From assembly GCF_002973535.1 (NCBI RefSeq), contig NZ_PVEP01000004.1:7501-71500 (forward strand): a DNA stretch of 64,000 nt, written 5' to 3'. This stretch comes from Albidovulum denitrificans (GTDB taxonomy: Bacteria; Pseudomonadota; Alphaproteobacteria; Rhodobacterales; Rhodobacteraceae). Below, one piece after another: positions 54,768 to 62,813 of this stretch. The notes under the pieces were generated by a model. The model did no database searches and had not been told where the DNA came from. It was given only the letters and a program-made list of their open reading frames with translations. Both the position numbers and the translations under genes were made by a program. The stretch's first letter is position 1, and each line of letters opens with the position of its first letter.

Positions 54768-55718
54768 ATGAGTCGCCGCAGTACCCCTCAACAGAAGACC
54801 GACCGCGCCGCGTTCCCGGTGCAGGTTCATGTCCTGGTCCCCGAGACGGGGTTTGGGCCGGTCCTCGACCGGGTCTATGCTTGGCTGGAAACCCATATCG
54901 GCCGGAGCGAGTACGCCCATGTCCCCAGCAGCAATTCGCTTGGCGACACCGTCGCCTTCCTTTTCCGCTGCACAGAAAGCGCCAATGCGTTCGCCGCCGC
55001 CCATCCCGAACTGGTTTTGGCTGACGGGACGATGAGCCTGACCTACAGTTCCCCGTATATCCCCTTCGGTCGCAGGGAGCTTGATCCGGTGTGCAATCTC
55101 TACAACCAGACAACGGCGCAGGAGGCCATGCGCCGCCTGTTTGATCCCCTCCCGGTGATCGACAAGACCGGCAACCTCCAGCCGCAGGCGCAGATATACC
55201 CCGACTACCTGGCGCCGGTGGTGCGGGAAGGATCTGAGGGGCGCGAGCTGGTCATGGCTCGATGGGGTCTGCCCACCCCGCCGCAATATCTGGCCGGAAA
55301 GAAGACTGACCGAGGCGTGACGAATGTGCGCAACGCCAAGTCACCGCACTGGCGGCGCTGGCTCGGGCCAGAGCATCGCTGCCTTGTGCCGTTCGATGCC
55401 TTCGCCGAACCGAAGCAGGGCGGCGGCAACGCATGGTTCAAGTTGACTGATGTCCGCCCCGCATTCTTCGCGGGCCTCTACGTCCCCGGCTGGACCTCGG
55501 TTCGGAAGGTGAAGGATGGTGAGACCACAGACGACCTCTACGGCTTCCTGACGACCGAGCCAAACGCCGTGGTTGCCCCGATACACCCCAAGGCGATGCC
55601 CGTCATTCTGATCGAGCGAGACGAGTGGGAGACGTGGCTGGCCGCGCCGTGGGACGAGGCGAAGTTGCTGCAACGGTCGCTCGCTGACGCGAGCCTCACT
55701 GTCCAGCCGAGAGGTTGA
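54768..55718 (+). CDS. SOS-controlled protein with N-terminal domain and C-terminal SRAP (YedK/HMCES) domain
   Basis: 316 residues from the ATG at 54768, behind the LexA box. Residues about 20-100 form an unrecognised domain (VQVHVLVPETGFGPVLDRVY, DTVAFLFRCTESANAFAAAH). The SRAP part then begins with VCNLYNQTTAQEAMRRLF, containing the family's Cys2, followed by VTNVRNAKSPHWRRW, PFDAFAEPKQ and IHPKAMPVIL. SRAP proteins form a thiazolidine with abasic sites in ssDNA through an exposed N-terminal Cys2. Here Cys is residue 109. A GTG at 55089 (GGGAG before it) would start the protein exactly at that Cys, giving 209 residues. The two forms may coexist. Confidence 0.82.
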   Translation: MSRRSTPQQKTDRAAFPVQVHVLVPETGFGPVLDRVYAWLETHIGRSEYAHVPSSNSLGDTVAFLFRCTESANAFAAAHPELVLADGTMSLTYSSPYIPFGRRELDPVCNLYNQTTAQEAMRRLFDPLPVIDKTGNLQPQAQIYPDYLAPVVREGSEGRELVMARWGLPTPPQYLAGKKTDRGVTNVRNAKSPHWRRWLGPEHRCLVPFDAFAEPKQGGGNAWFKLTDVRPAFFAGLYVPGWTSVRKVKDGETTDDLYGFLTTEPNAVVAPIHPKAMPVILIERDEWETWLAAPWDEAKLLQRSLADASLTVQPRG

Positions 55719-55981
55719 CCATGTCCCTGTCGTCGTCACTTGTGCATTCGCATCTTGGTAAAGTCAAAACGTAAGACTGCGCCGCCCGGTAAAAGATCCG
55801 TCCGCATCCGTCGAGCCGGTGGAAAGTAGGGATGATTCGCCGTGGCGCCGTAGCTGTACACGTCGGTAGGACCTAAGGGGTTGTTCTTGAATCACATTAT
55901 ACCGTTGAATCGAATAGGTTTTTCTGATTCACTTCCGACACGTTTGCAACAGCCAGATATTCTCTTGGTTCTAGGGGTGAA
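55719..55981 (+). promoter_or_regulatory. Intergenic region upstream of the three-gene cassette
   Basis: 263 bases without a convincing gene, with AT content rising toward the cassette. TGAATCA (55888-55894), TGAATCG (55906-55912) and TGATTCA (55925-55931) form repeated or mirrored motifs. TTGAAT at 55887 could act as -35. The start of the first cassette gene lacks a strong ribosome site (AGGGG, five bases before). Regulatory by position only. Confidence 0.45.
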
Positions 55982-56761
55982 ATGCAAAAGGAAGTTGATT
56001 TCGAAGTGCCGCCAATCGTTGAGGTTGTCGCCGGAGTCACCTTTCGTCGGCTTTCTGGCTTCGAGATTCCGCACTTCGGCCGATTCTGGGAAATGCTTCC
56101 CTCCGATTTCTCACGCACTCAGACCGCCACGCCAAACCTTAGGCCGGATGAATCGTATGGCCCGCTGGATATGCCGGTTCGGTGCTGGTTTCTTTCAGAG
56201 GACAATCGAAGGTTAGTTCAACTCCAACGAGACTCATTTTTCTTCAATTGGAGGCGAGTTGAGGGAGACGATGCGGGCGACTACCCAGAGTATCATACCA
56301 TTTATCCCGAGTTCGTGCGCCACCTCGGATCACTGCACGACTTTGTCAAACGCGAGAATATTGGCGGTGTTGAGCCAATCGGTTGTGAACTTACGTATGT
56401 AAACCTGATTTCGGTCGAACTCCTAAATGGACACTTCGGCAGCGCAACAGACGTCATGATTGACCATCGCCGGGTGGGTGGAAAAAGGTTCCTGCCGGAA
56501 CCATCTGAGTTCAATTGGGTATCTATCTACCCCCTCCCTGGCACTGCGGGACAACTAACCGTCCGCGCAGCATCCGCAGTAAGGACAACTGGTGCGAACG
56601 AGAAGCTCATCAGGCTTGAGCTGTCAGCACAGGGCCAACCTGCAAGCAATGACCAGAAAGGCTTAGATGCTTGGTTTGACCTTGCGCACTACCATATAGT
56701 TAAAGGCTTCGCAGATATGACCGACTTAGACTTTCAGTCGTCCGTTTGGAGGAGAAGGTAA
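55982..56761 (+). CDS. TIGR04255-like protein, first gene of AT-richer cassette
   Basis: 259 residues. The N-terminus FEVPPIVEVVAGVTFRRLSG and the C-terminus YHIVKGFADMTDLDFQSSVW match the pattern I know for the sporadically distributed TIGR04255 family (Pro-Pro-Ile-x-Glu start, HxxxxxxF...T...W end). No catalytic motif or membrane segment is evident. The family's function is unknown. The gene is visibly richer in A+T than the flanking chromosome. Its TAA stop shares its last base with the next ATG (TAATG). Confidence is lower for the name than for the gene. Confidence 0.75.
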   Translation: MQKEVDFEVPPIVEVVAGVTFRRLSGFEIPHFGRFWEMLPSDFSRTQTATPNLRPDESYGPLDMPVRCWFLSEDNRRLVQLQRDSFFFNWRRVEGDDAGDYPEYHTIYPEFVRHLGSLHDFVKRENIGGVEPIGCELTYVNLISVELLNGHFGSATDVMIDHRRVGGKRFLPEPSEFNWVSIYPLPGTAGQLTVRAASAVRTTGANEKLIRLELSAQGQPASNDQKGLDAWFDLAHYHIVKGFADMTDLDFQSSVWRRR

Positions 56762-57291
56762 TGGATGGCGCCGCGCTTTTGACAGATCGAGAGGTTCGGT
56801 CCTTTGACGGTGGGAAGAGCCGCGACTCTACTTGGACCATCTTTGCTGATCAGACCCTAGCGTTCATAGGTTCTCAGAGACGGTCCGCCGAAGGCCCAAT
56901 TGCGGTCAGTCTAGCGGCGAACAATCCAGTTCGCTCGAATTTGCGTAGCGATGTGGACCGCAGGGCGCGGGTTTTGGAACTGCTTGACTCCGGGAAATTT
57001 GAAGAAGCCGGAATAGAAGCACTCAACCTACGAGACGCGTCTCGGATCGCGGCTGCTCGGTTCATGGAGCGTTTGCCTAGTTCGGTACGTGCGCCCAAAC
57101 TCACAATTGATGGAGAAGGCGACATTGTCCTTGCTTGGGACTCGCCCCGTAAAGTTTTTGTTACGGTTGAAGGCCAGGTCCTGCATGCAATATTAGACCC
57201 CGGGACGCCGGACTCCATGCATATAGACAGCCTCAATTTCGCGGACGGAGATATTCCCGGTGAGGTTCTTAAGATACTTCCCAAGGGCTGA
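56761..57291 (+). CDS. Hypothetical protein, second gene of the cassette
   Basis: 176 residues from the ATG overlapping the previous stop (TAATG), after GGAGGAGAAG. It reads MDGAALLTDREVRSFDGGKS then STWTIFADQTLAFIGSQRRS, a helical middle (VLELLDSGKFEEAGIEALNL, ASRIAAARFMERLP) and a beta-like end (KLTIDGEGDIVLAWDSPRK, KVFVTVEGQVLHAILD). No family is recognised. Overlap on both sides shows a true operon. The middle segment may be a small helical repeat domain that contacts a partner. Confidence 0.72.
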   Translation: MDGAALLTDREVRSFDGGKSRDSTWTIFADQTLAFIGSQRRSAEGPIAVSLAANNPVRSNLRSDVDRRARVLELLDSGKFEEAGIEALNLRDASRIAAARFMERLPSSVRAPKLTIDGEGDIVLAWDSPRKVFVTVEGQVLHAILDPGTPDSMHIDSLNFADGDIPGEVLKILPKG

Positions 57292-57814
57292 GCGGGCCAC
57301 CATTGGCTTCTTCCGGATTTGGGGAAAGACGCTGCTCCGGCTAAAAGGCCGTCTGTCGATAGATAACGACGCCAAGTTTTCGCGGCACGTCTACTCGCCC
57401 TTCATGGGAGTTTCAGCATTAGACGCGGACATCCGATGGGAGAACCTTTTCGCATTCCCCTCCGGGAACGATCAGATGGAATCTCTCGTTTGGCGGCGTT
57501 TTGCGCCAGATAGTGGGTGCGTCGATAGTCTTGGTTTGGCATTCGAGGTTGAGGGAAAGAAAAAATACTCGGGGTTCAGGTCTGCGAAGGCCAGCCAAAT
57601 TCTGTCCTATCGGAACCTTCACGGGCATGGCGCAAGATTCATCCATGCGCCTGAGGAAGGTATTCAGCACGCACATATCACCTACTTTAAGAACCCTGAT
57701 CGGGTCCTAACCAAGAACGATCGGCTCGAAATTCGAGAGAAGTTGAAGGATATATTCGGGGAAGTCACGGAGTACCCGCCAGATCTGGCGAAGGTGGACA
57801 AAAAGGTGGACTGA
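57260..57814 (+). CDS. Hypothetical protein, third gene of the cassette
   Basis: 184 residues from a GTG at 57260 (GGAG nine bases earlier), overlapping the second gene by 32 bases. The core reads SRHVYSPFMGVSALDADIRW, then VDSLGLAFEVEGKKKYSGFR, then HGHGARFIHAPEEGIQHAHITYF in parts. The HGHG and HAHIT clusters are unusual, and HAHIT recalls one half of a 2H phosphoesterase (H-x-T), but no second such motif is clear. The end is basic and helical. A later start, at an in-frame ATG, is possible. No family is recognised. Confidence 0.68.
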   Translation: MRFLRYFPRAERATIGFFRIWGKTLLRLKGRLSIDNDAKFSRHVYSPFMGVSALDADIRWENLFAFPSGNDQMESLVWRRFAPDSGCVDSLGLAFEVEGKKKYSGFRSAKASQILSYRNLHGHGARFIHAPEEGIQHAHITYFKNPDRVLTKNDRLEIREKLKDIFGEVTEYPPDLAKVDKKVD

Positions 57815-57821
57815 AAAATCA

Positions 57822-57857
57822 AAAAGCCGCCTAACCCGTTGAGGTTACGCGGCTTTT
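57822..57857. terminator. Shared bidirectional terminator for the cassette and tRNA-Thr
   Basis: AAAAGCCGC-C-TAACC pairs with GGTTA-C-GCGGCTTTT around loop CGTTGA. On the plus strand the stem ends in TTTTC. On the minus strand it ends in TTTTTGATTTTT. It lies just inside the element, 10 bases from the attR core, so it stops the cassette from the left and the tRNA from the right. Confidence 0.85.
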
Positions 57858-57866
57858 CTGCTGGTT

Positions 57867-57883
57867 GTGGTGCCGGTGAAGGG
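57867..57883. repeat. Right attachment site (attR) core
   Basis: GTGGTGCCGGTGAAGGG, identical to 43886-43902. It covers the last 16 bases of tRNA-Thr (acceptor strand plus CCA) and one base beyond, so integration rebuilds the tRNA 3' end. Confidence 0.9.
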
Positions 57884-57943
57884 ACTCGAACCCCCGACCC
57901 CATCATTACGAATGACGTGCTCTACCAGCTGAGCTACACCGGC
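57868..57943 (-). tRNA. tRNA-Thr (anticodon CGT)
   Basis: 76 bases including encoded CCA. The acceptor stem GCCGGTG pairs with CACCGGC, the D arm is TAGCTCAGCTGGTAGAGCA, and the anticodon stem CGTCA/TGATG closes TTCGTAA, giving CGT (reads ACG). The T arm is GGGGGTTCGAGTCCC. Its 3' end is the integration site of the element. The gene stays intact. Confidence 0.96.
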
Positions 57944-58063
57944 CAACTTCTTCCGGCCGGGAACCCGGCCTGCCGCCCTTGGGAACAGCCGGAAAACCGT
58001 TCCGGCCCGCACCCATCGACGCGACGCCGCGCTGATAGCATCATCGTTCGGGGCTGTGTAGTC

Positions 58064-59545
58064 CTAATTTTGCGCCGCGCGGCCGGTCTCTTCGCTGACG
58101 ATCACGCTTTCGTCGAGGGCGCTATCGGGATCTTCGTCGGGGTCGGCGGCCTCCACCTCCGGCTCGTCCGGGCTTCCGACGATAAGGGGGAGCATTTCGG
58201 CGCTGTGCGGCAGGCTGACCGGGGCGTCGGTCGCCTCGCGCCAGCTGAGCGTGTCGAAGCCGTGGCAGCTGTCGCAGGTGGGCGCCCATTCACCCTGCAC
58301 ATGCTGGCAATTGTCGCAGATCCATTGCGGCCCCCGGCTGGCGGTCAGGGCGCGGGTCAGCCAGCCGCGCACGATCGCCTCATCCTCCCCCTCGCCACGC
58401 GCGATGGCGGCCATGAGGGTGAGGCTCCGCGCGGTGGGGTGGGTTTCGGGCAGGTTGCCAAGCGCGCGGCGGGCGGCGGGGAAATCCTCGGCAGCGATGT
58501 TCAGTTCGGCCGACAGAAGGCGGGTTTCCTCGGCCTCCGGGTGCAATTTCAGGATCGGCGCGAAACGCTTCTGCCGCTCGGCCGGGGTCTCATTCGGCTC
58601 GATCGCTGCGAAGGCAGCGGCGAGATCGGGATGGGGCTGCGTGCCCCAGGCCTTTTTCAGAACCCGGGCGGCATAGGCGGGCTTGCCCATGTCGACATAG
58701 CTTTGGGCGGCCAGGACCGCCGCGGGGATCAGGTCGGGAGACTGCCGGTTGGCGGCGATTGCGGCCTCGCGCGCCTCGATGGTCGCGTCTTCGGCGATGA
58801 TGCCCTTGGCCTCTTGAAGCGCCAGCACGGCGTCGCGGCGACGATAGACATCGCGCGGCAACAGACCCTGTTTCGCCTTCGCGCCCAGCACCTCGCGCGC
58901 GCCCTTCCAGTCGCCGTGATCGGCCTGAAGCTTTAGCAGCGTGTCCTGAATCTCGGCATTGCGCGGCTTGATGGCATAGGCCTTTTCGGCCAGCTTCATG
59001 GCGGTTGCGGTGTCGCCCTCGCTCAGCTTCTGTTTCATCAGCCCGCGCACGCCGACAAAGCGGGTGCGGTCATCGCTCAGAAGGCGCTTGTAGACCTCGG
59101 TCGCGCGCTTCGTGTCGCCGCCAAGTTCGGCGGCCTGCGCGGTCAGCAGGTTGGTCAGCTCCGGCTTTTGCAGATAGCGCTCGGCCTTGGCGGCCTGCGA
59201 CATCGCCGCGCGCGCCTCACCCGAGGCCAGCGCGACCATGCCATCGGCCAGCGCCTGATAGCCCTTCCGTTCGCGGTTGCGGTCGAAATAGCGGCTGATC
59301 GCGGTTTCATCGCCGTTGATGAAGCGGATCGTCGCGATGATCAGGCCAAGGATCTTGAGCGCGAGCCACAGAAGCAGAAGCGCGATCGCGGCGCCGATGA
59401 CCATCTGCACCGGGCCGAAAGAAAATTCCATATTCGCCAGCGTGATCCTGACGCCCGAGCCGGTATCGGCAAGGTACCCCGCCCCGAGGGCCAGAAGTGC
59501 GACAATCGAGATGAAGATCGCTATCTTGATGAATGACCAAACCAT
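58064..59545 (-). CDS. hemY: HemY N-terminal family protein with C-terminal zinc ribbon
   Basis: 493 residues from the ATG at 59545. Two N-terminal membrane helices (IKIAIFISIVALLALGAGYL and MVIGAAIALLLLWLALKILGL) precede tetratricopeptide-like repeats (about 90-400). Near 405-435 a rubredoxin-like zinc ribbon (ICDNCQHVQGEWAPTCDSCHGF) is present, followed by an acidic tail. It is the bacterial HemY (not protoporphyrinogen oxidase), linked by location to haem synthesis. It starts seven bases after the mic60-like gene. Confidence 0.88.
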   Translation of the reverse strand: MVWSFIKIAIFISIVALLALGAGYLADTGSGVRITLANMEFSFGPVQMVIGAAIALLLLWLALKILGLIIATIRFINGDETAISRYFDRNRERKGYQALADGMVALASGEARAAMSQAAKAERYLQKPELTNLLTAQAAELGGDTKRATEVYKRLLSDDRTRFVGVRGLMKQKLSEGDTATAMKLAEKAYAIKPRNAEIQDTLLKLQADHGDWKGAREVLGAKAKQGLLPRDVYRRRDAVLALQEAKGIIAEDATIEAREAAIAANRQSPDLIPAAVLAAQSYVDMGKPAYAARVLKKAWGTQPHPDLAAAFAAIEPNETPAERQKRFAPILKLHPEAEETRLLSAELNIAAEDFPAARRALGNLPETHPTARSLTLMAAIARGEGEDEAIVRGWLTRALTASRGPQWICDNCQHVQGEWAPTCDSCHGFDTLSWREATDAPVSLPHSAEMLPLIVGSPDEPEVEAADPDEDPDSALDESVIVSEETGRAAQN

Positions 59546-59552
59546 AGCACCC

Positions 59553-60845
59553 TCACTTCGCCTGCTGTTCCAGCGCATTCGCAGCATCGACCGCAGCCAG
59601 ACGCCGTTCCGCATTCGCCACCCATTCGGCCATCACGGCCTGCCCCGCCTCTGGCAGGGCTTTCAATTCGTCCAGCGTCGCGGACAGATCGCCCGTGCGC
59701 AGCGCCGCCTCGGCGCGCGACAGGACCGCGTCGGGGTCGTCGCCCGCCCGTGGGGTCAGCGACCGCGCGCCGCTTTGGCTTTGGAAGAAGGCCTTGACCC
59801 GGCCCCATGTGTCGGTGCCGGCGGTTTCCTTGACCGAAAGGGCAAGCGCCTCACGCGCGGCGGGGGGGAAACTGTCGCGCAGCGCCGTCAGCGTCGGAAC
59901 GCCCTGCGCCTGATCGGTGAGCGCGGCGGGAACCTCGACGCCGGCCGCCTTGAGGTCGGTGACAGCGCCGCCGAACGCGGCGCCGCTGTCCAGCGCGGCC
60001 CTGATGCGGGCGAGGTTGCCGGTCAGCGCGGCGGCGCGGCTTGCGGCATCGGCCTCGGCGCGCATCTGCTGGGCGTTGGCCTCAACCGCCGCGATCTTCT
60101 TCGCGGCGTCCTCGGCGGCCGACGCGATGTCGGCCTTCGCCGCATCGGCGGCCTGCACCTGCGCCGCCATCTCGGCGCGGAACCCGTCGAGTTCCTGTTT
60201 GACCGCGTCGAGCGCCGCCGAGGCGTTCGGATCGGCGGTCACCGGGCGCACCTCAAGCGTCTTGATCCGTGATTCGAGCGTGGCGAGGCGGTCGGTCAGC
60301 GCCGCGCCGGACTGGTCCAGTGCGTCCAGCTTGCCTGAAAGGTCGTCGATCCGCTGGGTCAGCTCCGCCGGGACCGCCGGTTCGGCCGGGGTGGACTGGA
60401 TCTGCGCCAGCGTGGATTCAAGCGTTTGCAGCTTTGCGCCCTGGCTTTGCACCTCACCGGCCAGCGCGGGGTCTTGCGGCGCGGGGATCAGCGAAGGCAG
60501 GTAGTTCGGGATGACATAGGCCGCGGCCCCGAACCCGATGCCGCCCGCAACGAGACCGCCAAGCAGCAGGGGGACGAACCCGCCCTTGCGTTCGACCCGC
60601 ACGGTTTCGGTTTGCGTTACCGGTGGGGGCGGCAGGACGGGGTCCGGCTCGCTTTCCGGTGCAGGTTCCGCATCAGGCTCGGCAAGCTCCACCTCGGACG
60701 GGCTCGGTTCGTCGGGGGTGTCGGGTTCCGCTTCACCCGCGGGCTCAGGCTCCGGCGTTTCGGCGGCGGCCTGCGCCACCTCTTCGGTCACTTCCGGCTC
60801 AGGGGATTCCGATTTACTTGAACCAGATTTACGCGAACGTGCCAC
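59553..60845 (-). CDS. Mitofilin (Mic60-like) membrane protein
   Basis: 430 residues from a GTG at 60845 (GGGAGAGATCC before it). An acidic Pro/Glu-rich N-terminus (SSKSESPEPEVTEEVAQAAA) leads to one membrane helix (FVPLLLGGLVAGGIGFGAAAYV), a long coiled coil (about 155-300) and a mitofilin-type C-terminal domain (TWGRVKAFFQSQSGARSLTP, ALRTGDLSATLDELKALPEA). In Rhodobacter this family shapes the inner membrane and lies with hemD and hemY. The protein is probably periplasm-facing. Confidence 0.85.
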   Translation of the reverse strand: MARSRKSGSSKSESPEPEVTEEVAQAAAETPEPEPAGEAEPDTPDEPSPSEVELAEPDAEPAPESEPDPVLPPPPVTQTETVRVERKGGFVPLLLGGLVAGGIGFGAAAYVIPNYLPSLIPAPQDPALAGEVQSQGAKLQTLESTLAQIQSTPAEPAVPAELTQRIDDLSGKLDALDQSGAALTDRLATLESRIKTLEVRPVTADPNASAALDAVKQELDGFRAEMAAQVQAADAAKADIASAAEDAAKKIAAVEANAQQMRAEADAASRAAALTGNLARIRAALDSGAAFGGAVTDLKAAGVEVPAALTDQAQGVPTLTALRDSFPPAAREALALSVKETAGTDTWGRVKAFFQSQSGARSLTPRAGDDPDAVLSRAEAALRTGDLSATLDELKALPEAGQAVMAEWVANAERRLAAVDAANALEQQAK

Positions 60846-60928
60846 GGATCTCTCCCACTTCCCGGCCCTTTCACGGGGCCATCCAATCATCAGCCGCCGG
60901 ATCAGTCTAAACGCGCAGGTTCACGGCC

Positions 60929-61645
60929 TCAACCCGACTCGCATCTTGTGGCTAGGTTGGCGAGAGCGCCGATCATCCCGGCGGCATCGGGGGTTTCGGC
61001 CAACGCGACCTGCCGCGCGTCAAGCCCGTCGGCCTCCTGCGCGACCTGTGCGCTGATCGCGGCAACGCAAAGGGGGGCGCGATGACCAAGGAAGGCCGCG
61101 CGGGCAAGCCGGGCGGATCGGGCGGAAAAAAGCGGCAGCATCACCGGGTCCGCCCCCGCCATCAGATCGCGGGCCTCAACCGTCGGTGGGTGGGCGATCT
61201 GGGCATAGACCACTTCCGAAACCGTCTCTATTCCAGCCAAATTCAGCAGTTTTGCTACATCGACGGCCTGATCCTGCGCGCGGGGGCAGAAGACGGTGCT
61301 GGCGGGCCGATGGGCAAGAATCGCGGCGACAAGCTCCTCCGCCGTTCCGCCGCCGCGCTTCGTGGAAAACCCCGCCGCGCGCGCCGCCTCTTCGGTGCGC
61401 GGGCCGACGCACCAAGCCAGGGCGCGTCGGTCGGTCCCAAGGCGCGCCACCGCCCTGACGGCGGTTTCGGAGGTGAAGACCAAAGTGTCGCAGTCCGGCA
61501 CCGGCACGGTGAGGAAGCGTGTTTCCATCAGCGGGCTGACCACAACACGCCAACCGCCGCCCAGCGCGCCTTCGACCGCGGCCGCGAACCGGCGCGAAGC
61601 GTCCTCGGGCCGGGTCAGAAGCAGGGTGCGCGGTGCCTTGGCCAT
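60929..61645 (-). CDS. hemD: Uroporphyrinogen-III synthase
   Basis: 238 residues from the ATG at 61645 (GGAGG before it). Two alternating alpha/beta halves typical of HemD can be read: [20 protein letters not shown] near the start, [51 protein letters not shown]. It cyclises hydroxymethylbilane with ring-D inversion. Sequence conservation in this family is low, so context (mic60, hemY) strengthens the call. It diverges from tsaD with 82 bases between the starts. Confidence 0.9.
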   Translation of the reverse strand: MAKAPRTLLLTRPEDASRRFAAAVEGALGGGWRVVVSPLMETRFLTVPVPDCDTLVFTSETAVRAVARLGTDRRALAWCVGPRTEEAARAAGFSTKRGGGTAEELVAAILAHRPASTVFCPRAQDQAVDVAKLLNLAGIETVSEVVYAQIAHPPTVEARDLMAGADPVMLPLFSARSARLARAAFLGHRAPLCVAAISAQVAQEADGLDARQVALAETPDAAGMIGALANLATRCESG

Positions 61646-61727
61646 CCGGCCTCCGGGATTGTATGACGGCTCTGCCGGTGTTACCTGCCGCAACACCGCG
61701 ACGCAACAATCGGACCGCGTGGGGAAC

Positions 61728-62813
61728 ATGACCATCGTCCTCGGCCTTGAGAGCAGCTGCGACGATACGGCAGCGGCCATCGTCCGTCTTGGGGACGGCG
61801 GGGCAGAGATCCTGTCGTCGGTCGTCTACGGGCAGACCGCGCTTCATGCCGATTTCGGCGGTGTCGTTCCCGAGATTGCGGCGCGCGCCCATGCCGAGAA
61901 GATCGACCTGTGTGTCGAAGAGGCGCTGACAAAGGCCGGGCTTGGCCTTGGCGCGATGGATGCCATCGCCGTGACCTCTGGCCCCGGCCTGATCGGCGGT
62001 GTCCTGTCCGGGGTGATGTGCGCCAAGGGGCTGGGCGCCGGGGCAGGGCTGCCGGTGATCGGGGTCAACCACCTTGCCGGTCATGCCCTGACGCCGCGCC
62101 TGACGGATGGGTTGCGCTTTCCCTACCTGATGCTCCTCGTCTCCGGCGGGCATTGCCAGTTCCTGATCGTCGAGGGGCCGGATCGGTTCCGGCGCCTTGG
62201 CGGCACCATCGACGATGCGCCGGGGGAAGCGTTCGACAAGACGGCAAAGCTGCTTGGCCTGCCGCAGCCCGGCGGACCGGCGGTTGAGGGTGAGGCGCGG
62301 CTGGGCGATCCGGCGCGGTTTGCCTTTCCCCGTCCGCTTCTGGACCGGGAAGGGTGTGACATGTCCTTTTCCGGGCTGAAGACGGCGCTGCTGCGCGCGC
62401 GCGATGCTGTTGTGGCGGAAAAGGGCGGGTTGACCGTGCAGGACCGGCGCGATCTTTGCGCCGGGTTTCAGGCGGCGGTGGCCGATGTGCTGACGGAGAA
62501 ATCCCGCCGCGCGCTGGCCCGGTATCGCGGCGCCGGGGCGGAGGAACCCGCCTTTGCGGTCGCCGGAGGTGTCGCCGCCAACACGGCGCTTCGGGCACGG
62601 CTTGAGGGGCTTTGCGCGGATACCGGGATACGGTTCGTCGCGCCACCGCTGGCGCTTTGCACCGACAATGCCGCGATGATCGCCTGGGCCGGGATCGAGA
62701 AGCTTCGGGCCGGCGCGGTCGACCCCGCCGACCTTGTGGCGCGACCGCGCTGGCCGCTGGACCGGGCGCAACCGGCCTTGCTCGGGTCCGGCAAGAAGGG
62801 GGCGAAGGCATGA
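61728..62813 (+). CDS. tsaD: tRNA N6-adenosine threonylcarbamoyltransferase TsaD
   Basis: 361 residues from the ATG at 61728 (GGGGAA before it). ASKHA-fold catalytic subunit that adds threonylcarbamoyl to A37 of ANN-reading tRNAs. [15 protein letters not shown] and the metal-binding His pair in [11 protein letters not shown] are visible; [12 protein letters not shown] and [10 protein letters not shown] follow. It overlaps gpsA by four bases. Confidence 0.96.
   Translation: MTIVLGLESSCDDTAAAIVRLGDGGAEILSSVVYGQTALHADFGGVVPEIAARAHAEKIDLCVEEALTKAGLGLGAMDAIAVTSGPGLIGGVLSGVMCAKGLGAGAGLPVIGVNHLAGHALTPRLTDGLRFPYLMLLVSGGHCQFLIVEGPDRFRRLGGTIDDAPGEAFDKTAKLLGLPQPGGPAVEGEARLGDPARFAFPRPLLDREGCDMSFSGLKTALLRARDAVVAEKGGLTVQDRRDLCAGFQAAVADVLTEKSRRALARYRGAGAEEPAFAVAGGVAANTALRARLEGLCADTGIRFVAPPLALCTDNAAMIAWAGIEKLRAGAVDPADLVARPRWPLDRAQPALLGSGKKGAKA

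Larger units (their letters stand above)
43886..57883. mobile_element. tRNA-Thr-integrated element (about 14.0 kb), phage-satellite or decayed-prophage-like
   Basis: A 17-bp direct repeat marks both ends. The right copy is the 3' end of tRNA-Thr. A P4-type integrase is the first gene inside the left end. The content is phage-like (AlpA-like regulator, winged helix, PC4-like, replication-like, ejection-like, XRE repressor, Sm-like SH3 and SRAP proteins) plus cargo. Coding GC drops visibly in places: a hand count of 60 bases at 56701 gives 28 G+C against 41 at 58561. No terminase, portal, capsid, tail, lysis or conjugation gene is visible. Whether it still excises is unknown. Confidence 0.87.

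Noticed and set aside
55881-56216. Plus-strand 111-codon frame overlapping the start of the TIGR04255-like gene
   Set aside because: It lies in a different frame from the cassette gene, whose longer frame is coupled to its neighbour; this one has no ribosome site and ends within it.
43886-57883. Complete, self-sufficient prophage
   Set aside because: No terminase, portal, capsid, tail or lysis gene could be recognised in the 14 kb.
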